This document shows positions 55,636 through 64,000 of a stretch of DNA of 64,000 nt, piece after piece. Every line of letters starts with the position of its first letter. Position 1 is the stretch's first letter. The DNA is taken from contig NZ_JXXV01000004.1 in assembly GCF_000967545.1 (NCBI RefSeq), positions 62,001 to 126,000 on the forward strand, given 5' to 3'. The notes beneath the pieces were generated by a model. That model saw nothing but the letters and a program-made list of their open reading frames with translations, was not told where the DNA came from and made no database searches. This DNA is from Vibrio galatheae. GTDB lineage: Bacteria > Pseudomonadota > Gammaproteobacteria > Enterobacterales > Vibrionaceae. The translations under genes and the position numbers were made by a program.

Positions 55636-56582
55636 GCGGCCAGTTCATCACGGTAGCGAGTAATATGCTCAACAATAGGCGCGGCTTTGTTAAACGTGCG
55701 GATCTCTCTGAATAACGCATCAGCTTGAGGATATTGGTGACGTAAGTACGAGAACCATTGTTTTACACGGTTCGGGTAGTACAAACCTTTGTCACCTTTC
55801 ATCTCGTATTGCGAGTAAACCAGCAGCAACTCAACCACTTCAGACCAAGGCATTGCGCTGTGATTGTGCTTAACCACATTACCGAGGTTTGGCACGTTAA
55901 ACGCGCCGCGGCATACCATGAGGGAATCAACCCCTGTGGTTTCGATACAAGCTTGTCCATCTTGGTAATTCCAAATTTCACCATTGGCGATTAGTGGGAT
56001 AGAAAAGCGTTCACGGATTTGATTGATGTAGTCCCATTTAATTTCACTGGCTTTGTAGCCGCCAGCTTTAGTCCGAGCGTGTACAGTCAGCTCATTCGCT
56101 CCCGCGGATTGAACTGCATCGACAATCTCAAAGCAATCTTCGGGATTATCCCATCCCAAGCGAATCTTAGCGGTAACAGGTGTTTGCTCCGGAACCGCTT
56201 GGCGACAGGCTTTGACAACATCATGGATAAGTTCAGGGTGTTGCAGAAGCGCCGCGCCGCCCTTGCTCTTGTTCACCAGCTTTGCTGGGCAACCGAAGTT
56301 GAGATCAATCCCTTTTGCGCCTAGCTCGGCAGCTCGAATAGCATTTTCAGCCATCCAGTTTGGGTCTTGGCCCAACAATTGTATATGAACCGGAACTCCC
56401 GCTTTTGTTTGCGAGTCTTGCAGTAGCTCTGGACATAAACGGTGGAAGACATGGTCTGGAAGCAGTTGATCGACCACGCGCACAAACTCAGTGACACATA
56501 AATCGTAGTCATTGATGTCTGTTAAGATCTCGCGCATCAAATGGTCTAATACGCCCTCCATAGGACCGAGCACTAATCGCAT
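55632..56582 (-). CDS. dusC: tRNA-dihydrouridine(16) synthase DusC
   Basis: FMN-dependent enzyme that reduces U16 of tRNA. 316 residues. It closely follows E. coli DusC: MRLVLGPMEGVLDHLMRE, ITDINDYDLCVTEFVRVVDQLLP, GIDLNFGCPAKLVNKSKGGAALL with the catalytic cysteine near 98, and IPLIANGEIWNYQD. GAGAAG lies before ATG 56582. Other Dus subtypes lack the NDYDLC-EFVRV stretch, so the subtype call is firm. Confidence 0.97.
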   Translation of the reverse strand: MRLVLGPMEGVLDHLMREILTDINDYDLCVTEFVRVVDQLLPDHVFHRLCPELLQDSQTKAGVPVHIQLLGQDPNWMAENAIRAAELGAKGIDLNFGCPAKLVNKSKGGAALLQHPELIHDVVKACRQAVPEQTPVTAKIRLGWDNPEDCFEIVDAVQSAGANELTVHARTKAGGYKASEIKWDYINQIRERFSIPLIANGEIWNYQDGQACIETTGVDSLMVCRGAFNVPNLGNVVKHNHSAMPWSEVVELLLVYSQYEMKGDKGLYYPNRVKQWFSYLRHQYPQADALFREIRTFNKAAPIVEHITRYRDELAA

Positions 56583-56863
56583 ACTGTCTTCTCGTAAAGT
56601 CTATCGCTAAAAATAAGAGGCGTGATTTTAGAGATTTCACAACAAGAAGTCTAATCGGTTAACGTAATCGCTGGGCTAACGTCTATAGCTTGAAAAATTG
56701 GATTTGAAAAAAGGCTTAGCTATTAGAGCCAATAGCCAGCCGTGACGTGAATTGAGTCAAATTTTCGCAACGAAAGGTCATCAAGCCAGGGAGTAAAGTC
56801 TTGAAGTGACCCAACACCTTGCTTAAGGGTATAATGCGGGCAAAGTATGGTTAACACTAGATT

Positions 56864-57484
56864 ATGATAATGAAGTACCAATTATTGACACTAGAAAGCT
56901 CAGTTACTGACGAATCTGCCCTGTTTGTTGAAGGTTTGACCCTTGCTGCCAATATGGCAACCCAGCCATTAGCACCGGAAACTTGGTTGCCTTCAGTGTT
57001 TGCTGAGCACGCAGCCGCAGTCAAATCGGCGATTGAAGTACATATCCATCAGCAGTACAGCTTTTTGCAGCGCAATGAATATTCTTTGTTGGCTTTGGTG
57101 GATACATCTAACCAGAAAGAGCAATTGGCCGATTTTGCCGAAGGTTTTATGACGCTTTGGCCTGTGATTGAAGAACAGTGGGCAGAGGTGAATTCAAGTG
57201 ATGGCTCACTGCGTATGTTGCAAGCATTGTTAACGACCTTGATGTTAGCGATTGACGAACAGCAAACCCAAGCGCAAATGAAAGCGTCAGGTATAGGTAC
57301 GCCCCCGAGCTTGGCAGAGATGTCTCCCCAATTGGATCTTATGATCTCCGAAGTTGCACAAGCTGCGGATGAAGCCATGTTAGGAGCTAAGGCTCAGAGT
57401 GTGAACCCATACAAAGACATAGGTCGTAATGACATGTGTCCATGTGGAAGTGGTAAAAAATTCAAGCAGTGTTGTGGCCAGTAA
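56864..57484 (+). CDS. UPF0149/YecA-like protein with C-terminal SEC-C zinc motif
   Basis: 206 residues. The N-terminal 160 residues are helical and acidic, resembling the UPF0149 (YgfB/YecA) fold: FAEGFMTLWPVIEEQW. The end is a classic SEC-C zinc motif (GRNDMCPCGSGKKFKQCCG), as found at the SecA C-terminus. By analogy it may bind ribosomes or SecB-like partners; no role is established. The start is uncertain: ATG 56864 or ATG 56870, neither with an SD. A TATAAT at 56830-56835 is a likely -10 element. Confidence 0.9.
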   Translation: MIMKYQLLTLESSVTDESALFVEGLTLAANMATQPLAPETWLPSVFAEHAAAVKSAIEVHIHQQYSFLQRNEYSLLALVDTSNQKEQLADFAEGFMTLWPVIEEQWAEVNSSDGSLRMLQALLTTLMLAIDEQQTQAQMKASGIGTPPSLAEMSPQLDLMISEVAQAADEAMLGAKAQSVNPYKDIGRNDMCPCGSGKKFKQCCGQ

Positions 57485-57581
57485 GAAAATTTGATCGAAC
57501 AAAGTTAACGTTATTCGGTCATATTAGAACGAATTAGAAGATATAAGTGGTACATACGCGACCAACTAGGGTAACAATCGA

Positions 57582-58178
57582 ATGAAAAAACTTGCTGTAT
57601 TACTAATGATGAGCTTTTCAGTATTGGCGGCACCAAAAGATGAATTGAGTCAGCGCTTGCAAAAAAATGACGGCTTTAGTGCTGATTTCTCTCAACAACT
57701 GATCAGCCCTGAAGGGGATTTGGTAATGGAAGGCCAAGGCAATGTTGAAATTGCGCGACCAAGTCTGTTCCGCTGGACTACAACGGCACCGGATGAAAAT
57801 GTTCTGGTCTCCGATGGTGAGTCTTTGTGGTACTACAGCCCTTTTATTGAACAAGTGAGTATTTACTGGCAAGAGCAAGCAACAGAGCAGACGCCATTTG
57901 TGCTTCTCACCCGTAACCGTGCAAGTGACTGGGACAACTATCGAGTTGAGCAGCAAGGGGATACCTTTACACTGACGCCTACGGCGCTAGATACCAACCA
58001 AGGTCAATTCAAACTTAATATTGATCAGCAAGGTGCGGTACAAGGATTCAGCGTTGTCGAACAAGACGGTCAACAAAGCAAATTTGTTTTCAAGAACATC
58101 GAGCTCATCAAACCTAAAGCTGACCGATTTACCTTTGTGGTGCCAGATGGTGTTGAGGTCGATGATCAAAGGAATTAA
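57582..58178 (+). CDS. lolA: Outer-membrane lipoprotein carrier LolA
   Basis: Periplasmic chaperone that carries lipoproteins from LolCDE to LolB. 198 residues: signal peptide [17 protein letters not shown], then the half-open beta-barrel fold with [34 protein letters not shown] and [15 protein letters not shown]. rarA starts 2 bp after the stop. The lolA-rarA-serS order is as in E. coli. Confidence 0.97.
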   Translation: MKKLAVLLMMSFSVLAAPKDELSQRLQKNDGFSADFSQQLISPEGDLVMEGQGNVEIARPSLFRWTTTAPDENVLVSDGESLWYYSPFIEQVSIYWQEQATEQTPFVLLTRNRASDWDNYRVEQQGDTFTLTPTALDTNQGQFKLNIDQQGAVQGFSVVEQDGQQSKFVFKNIELIKPKADRFTFVVPDGVEVDDQRN

Positions 58179-58180
58179 GT

Positions 58181-60930
<2,750 letters not shown>

Positions 60931-60948
60931 TCTCATCAAATAAGCACC

Positions 60949-60979
60949 AAAAAGCCAGTTCAAGTGAGCTGGCTTTTTT
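60949..60979. terminator. serS terminator (bidirectional)
   Basis: AAAAAGCCAG/CTGGCTTTTT 10-bp stem with ten-base loop; between convergent serS and the CPBP gene. Confidence 0.9.
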
Positions 60980-60990
60980 GTATCTGCTTA

Positions 60991-61821
60991 TTACCCACGA
61001 AGAGTTGGGTAGGTATAGAAGAGCAAGTGACTGAAGTTAAAAAGAAAATGTACCAAAACTGCAGCCCATAATCTTCCAGTTGTAAGGAAGATCAGGCCGT
61101 AGCCAAGCCCAGCTAGCGAAGCGAAAACAATTAGTAGTGGGCCGCCAGCAAAGTGTGCTAATGCAAATAACAGACTCGCGACCACAACGCCGATATAGGC
61201 ACCATACTTATTCGTTAACTTTTGTTGGATAAAACCGCGGAACAGGGCTTCTTCAGCGACACAGGTAAATAATAGATTGTTGAAGGCGAACAACCACCAC
61301 CAGTTGGGAAGAGAGAACTCAGGTTTGATAGCTCCAAGCAGTGACGCAATAGGCAGTAAAGCGAACAGTGGGATTGATATCAACAGTACAGATCGATAAT
61401 TGACTTTGCAGCTTTCTCCTAATAAAGCTGGGAAAGCCAAAAGAAGGGCGAAGAAGGCCAGTGGTTTGTCTAGGTTCAAATACATGTTGAAATTTGCACT
61501 CAGAGGGCCAGTTTGCACGTTTTGAAGTACTTGCGGATTGCTAAAACCAGGCACCAAATGTAGAAAGAGTGCGAGGCTCCCAATGATGATTACAGTGGAG
61601 AGTATTACTGGTGGCAGCGAGGGCTTGTCTTTGAGGTAGTAAGTACCTGCTAAAAAGGTAACAACGATAATCAAGCCTTGGGGCGATAATACACTGGCTA
61701 TAAAGCCACCGAGAAGAGTTGCAGCAAGCAAACTCAATGAGGCTGTGTATGCTCTAAGGAATGCGGCCAGAATGGAAGCGCTTAATAGAAGCCAAACCCA
61801 TATAGAATGATCAATGTGCAT
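60991..61821 (-). CDS. CPBP family intramembrane metalloprotease
   Basis: 276 residues, eight or more membrane helices. The C-terminal half has the CPBP/CAAX-protease motifs: EEALFRG (paired glutamates plus arginine), FALAHF (histidine) and LVHFLFNFSH. These place the zinc site within the membrane. Bacterial members are linked to bacteriocin self-immunity or protein processing; the target here is unknown. No SD is evident before ATG 61821. It is convergent with serS. Confidence 0.9.
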   Translation of the reverse strand: MHIDHSIWVWLLLSASILAAFLRAYTASLSLLAATLLGGFIASVLSPQGLIIVVTFLAGTYYLKDKPSLPPVILSTVIIIGSLALFLHLVPGFSNPQVLQNVQTGPLSANFNMYLNLDKPLAFFALLLAFPALLGESCKVNYRSVLLISIPLFALLPIASLLGAIKPEFSLPNWWWLFAFNNLLFTCVAEEALFRGFIQQKLTNKYGAYIGVVVASLLFALAHFAGGPLLIVFASLAGLGYGLIFLTTGRLWAAVLVHFLFNFSHLLFYTYPTLRG

Positions 61822-61911
61822 AAGGTGGAATTGATTGCGATTGAAAAGCGTATGATGAACTGAATAGTAAGTACGAACAAGCTCATCTAATCAGAGCACT
61901 GAAATGAAAAG

Positions 61912-61938
61912 AAAAAGTCGACAAAATGTCGACTTTTT
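61912..61938. terminator. ansA terminator
   Basis: AAAAAGTCGAC/GTCGACTTTTT perfect 11-bp stem with five-base loop, 28 bp past the ansA stop. Confidence 0.88.
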
Positions 61939-61966
61939 ATCAGTAAAATTTCTTGAAGATATGGTG

Positions 61967-62983
61967 TTATATCGACATCTCGCCGCGCAAAACTTGCTGC
62001 ATTTTTATCTTTACTTGGTCGTAGCTAAGTCCTTGGCTCAGCAAATAGTGCAGTTTTGCCAACGCCGCTTCTGGTGTCATGTCGTAACCGCTAATAACGC
62101 CGGCCTCAGCTAGGGCACAGCCTGTCGCGTAGCCACCCATGTTCACTTTACCTGCCAAACATTGGGTTAGGTTGACCACGATTACACCTCGCTCAGAGGC
62201 ATCTTTTAGATGATGCAGCAGCTCTGGGTTTTGTGGTGCGTTTCCAACGCCAAAGGTAAGCAAAATCATTGCGTTTACCGGCTGAAGTAACGTATTGCGT
62301 ATAACCTCGTGGGAGATGCCAGGGTACATGGTAATTACGCCGATGGGCTGCGGCGTAATATCATGCACTTTAAATTCGCCTTTAGGCTTAGCATCGACCT
62401 CAACATCACTACTGATTTGAATGTTGATACCAGCTTCCAGTAGTGGTGGAAGGTTAGGCGAAGTGAAGGCGTTGAAGCCATCAGCATGAGATTTTGTACT
62501 GCGATTACCGCGCATTAATTTGTTGTTGAAGAATAACGTCACTTCATTGATCGGGTAGTTAGCGGCAATGTGCAGAGCATTTAAGAGGTTTGCCTGACCA
62601 TCTGAGCGCAGTTCAGCTAGCGGGATCTGTGAACCTGTCACAATAACTGGCTTACCAAGGTTCTCAAGCATAAACGAGAGCGCAGAAGCTGTGTATGCCA
62701 TAGTGTCGGTACCATGGAGGATCACGAAGCCATCATACTTATTGTAGTTGCCGCGAATATCGTCAGCAATTTGCTGCCAATCAGCTGGCGTCATGTCTGA
62801 TGAGTCAATAAGAGGGTCGTACTCATGAATGGTAAACTCAGGCATTTCTGGTCGATGGAACTCTGGCATGCTTGCGAGTTGTTTTTCCATAAACCCAGCG
62901 ACAGGCACGTAGCCGTGGTCATGTGATTTTTGCATACCAATGGTACCGCCAGTGTAGGCGATATAAATATGTTTTCTTGCCAT
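61967..62983 (-). CDS. ansA: L-asparaginase I (cytoplasmic)
   Basis: Hydrolyses asparagine to aspartate and ammonia. 338 residues, the same length as E. coli AnsA. The two catalytic threonine motifs are present: AYTGGTIGMQ at the N-terminus and VILHGTDTMAYTASALSF. No signal peptide, so it is the low-affinity cytoplasmic type, not AnsB. It lies downstream of sppA on the same strand, as in E. coli, though a terminator separates them. Confidence 0.97.
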   Translation of the reverse strand: MARKHIYIAYTGGTIGMQKSHDHGYVPVAGFMEKQLASMPEFHRPEMPEFTIHEYDPLIDSSDMTPADWQQIADDIRGNYNKYDGFVILHGTDTMAYTASALSFMLENLGKPVIVTGSQIPLAELRSDGQANLLNALHIAANYPINEVTLFFNNKLMRGNRSTKSHADGFNAFTSPNLPPLLEAGINIQISSDVEVDAKPKGEFKVHDITPQPIGVITMYPGISHEVIRNTLLQPVNAMILLTFGVGNAPQNPELLHHLKDASERGVIVVNLTQCLAGKVNMGGYATGCALAEAGVISGYDMTPEAALAKLHYLLSQGLSYDQVKIKMQQVLRGEMSI

Positions 62984-63046
62984 TGTGTAAAACCAGTTAA
63001 ATGTAGGGGGAACAGAGCGTGGAATTATATATTAATCTAGCCCGAT

Positions 63047-63080
63047 AAAAAGGGGGATCCTGCACAGGAATCCCCCTTTT
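63047..63080 (-). terminator. sppA terminator
   Basis: AAAAGGGGGATTCCTG pairs with CAGGATCCCCCTTTT (one bulge) reading leftward, then T. Confidence 0.82.
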
Positions 63081-63105
63081 GAATAGCTAGATCAAGTTAG
63101 GGCTG

Positions 63106-64000
63106 CTACTGGGTTTGACAATTTAAGCAGAAGGCATAATGTCCTTTGGGATCATTAAAGCTTTGTAGCATGCCCGCATCTTGTATTACTTGTGCGGCAA
63201 CGGGCTGCAGTGCTTGTGGCAGCAGTGCCGTCACGTCAATACCGAATGACGCGCTGACCTGATTCATGAAGTCTTGAATGAATTGCTGCGCTGGCGTCAA
63301 TGGCTCTTCTACCCAGTACAGGTTATGGCTGTCAATATTGGCCAGCTTAGCAGCTAGTTCCACTGCATCATCAAAGTCGCCAATTTTGTCAATCAGTCCA
63401 AATTTGAGCGCATCTTGACCTGTCCAGACTCGACCTTGGGCAACTTCATCGACTTTATCTAGTGGGATGTCACGAGATTGGCTGACCAGACCAATGAAAC
63501 GGCTGTAGCCATGTTCGATACCCATTTGGAATGCTTGTGCAGCACCTTCTGATAAGCCAGTGGTAAGTCCAACATCAGAAAACGGTGACGTACCGACACC
63601 GTCGGTATAGACGCCCAATTTGTTAAGTCCTTTCTCGAATGTGGTGACCACGCTAAAGATGCCAATCGACCCTGTTAACGTTGTCGGCTGCGCAACAATG
63701 CTGTCTGCACTCATAGAAATCCAGTAACCACCAGAGGCAGCAAGGCTAGACATAGAAACGACAACAGGCTTACCCGCCTGTTCTAATGCATCCACTTCAT
63801 TACGAATGACTTCTGAAGCGAAGGCACTTCCGCCGGGGCTATCAACACGAAGAACCACTGCTTTTACTTTGTCATCATTGCGCGCCTGACGCAGCAATGC
63901 CGCTACGGTATCACCGCCCACGGTTCCGCGCGGCTGTGACCCATCCATAATCGCGCCACTTGCGACGACGACGGCGATATCATGGGCTGACATATCGAAA
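63106..64000 (-). CDS. sppA: Signal peptide peptidase SppA (5' part beyond window)
   Basis: Partial: the reading frame stays open across the right window edge, so the N-terminal half, including the catalytic lysine and the membrane anchor, is missing. The ATG at 63993 is internal. The visible C-terminal half has VVLRVDSPGGSAFASEVIRNEV, the nucleophile region SLAASGGYWISMSA, and LTGSIGIFSVVTTFEKGLNKLGV. In E. coli, SppA is a tetrameric inner-membrane serine protease that clears cleaved signal peptides. The C-terminus here ends FCLNCQTQ with two cysteines. Confidence 0.96.
   Translation of the reverse strand, partial: FDMSAHDIAVVVASGAIMDGSQPRGTVGGDTVAALLRQARNDDKVKAVVLRVDSPGGSAFASEVIRNEVDALEQAGKPVVVSMSSLAASGGYWISMSADSIVAQPTTLTGSIGIFSVVTTFEKGLNKLGVYTDGVGTSPFSDVGLTTGLSEGAAQAFQMGIEHGYSRFIGLVSQSRDIPLDKVDEVAQGRVWTGQDALKFGLIDKIGDFDDAVELAAKLANIDSHNLYWVEEPLTPAQQFIQDFMNQVSASFGIDVTALLPQALQPVAAQVIQDAGMLQSFNDPKGHYAFCLNCQTQ

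Overview
This 64-kb window is chromosomal DNA from a marine gammaproteobacterium, almost certainly a Vibrio or close relative. The evidence is the gene orders tig-clpP-clpX-lon-hupB-ppiD-comEA, cmk-rpsA-ihfB-lapA-lapB-pyrF and lolA-rarA-serS, the dctPQM/dctBD block, the several GGDEF proteins, and short palindromic repeats with GTAATACCA/TGGTATTAC-type ends. Most of it is core genome. I see no prophage, CRISPR array, transposase or obvious defence island. Highly expressed genes (adhE, tig, rpsA, serS) show visibly biased codon use.

Layout. 1-4555: partial PstS-family phosphate-binding protein, a GGDEF-EAL protein, a voltage-gated K+ channel with a C-terminal zinc ribbon, and a YchE/MarC membrane protein. 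5163-7853: adhE behind a 600-bp AT-rich leader. 8009-9766: minCDE (reverse strand), divergent from ycgL and a lytic transglycosylase. 11355-14580: a diguanylate cyclase, folD, tRNA-Arg(UCU), a possible 55-codon ORF and a 202-aa orphan. 14660-18585: a NIT-domain chemoreceptor, a possible 33-aa membrane peptide and selO. 18721-25342: a two-component system followed by a CUT1 sugar ABC transporter closely resembling Pseudomonas GtsABCD (glucose). 25772-32084: dctPQM facing dctD-dctB, with a sigma-54 promoter in front of dctP.

32583-41394 is a proteostasis block: trigger factor, ClpP, ClpX, Lon, HU-beta, PpiD and a ComEA-like HhH protein. Excellent sigma-32 promoter matches lie in front of lon and, far upstream, in front of tig. 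41530-46873 holds cmk, rpsA, ihfB, lapA-lapB and pyrF. 46934-51061 holds miaE, an unknown membrane-anchored coiled-coil protein, cysB and a METTL25/GSTCD-like methyltransferase whose ribosome-binding site lies inside a hairpin. 51286-54053 is a TrpXYZ-like ABC transporter. 54178-60930 carries a diguanylate cyclase, dusC, a SEC-C protein, lolA, rarA and serS. The end holds a CPBP protease, ansA and a 5'-truncated sppA.

No single undescribed multi-gene system stands out. The most interesting signals are regulatory: the SD-sequestering hairpin at 49831-49869, the sigma-32 promoter with a ~330-nt leader before tig, the palindromes in front of the gts-like operon, stem-loops placed just after both solute-binding-protein genes, the sigma-54 promoter plus GGGTGG/CCACCC palindrome before dctP, the small ORF and nested inverted repeat before selO, and two MITE-like repeats.
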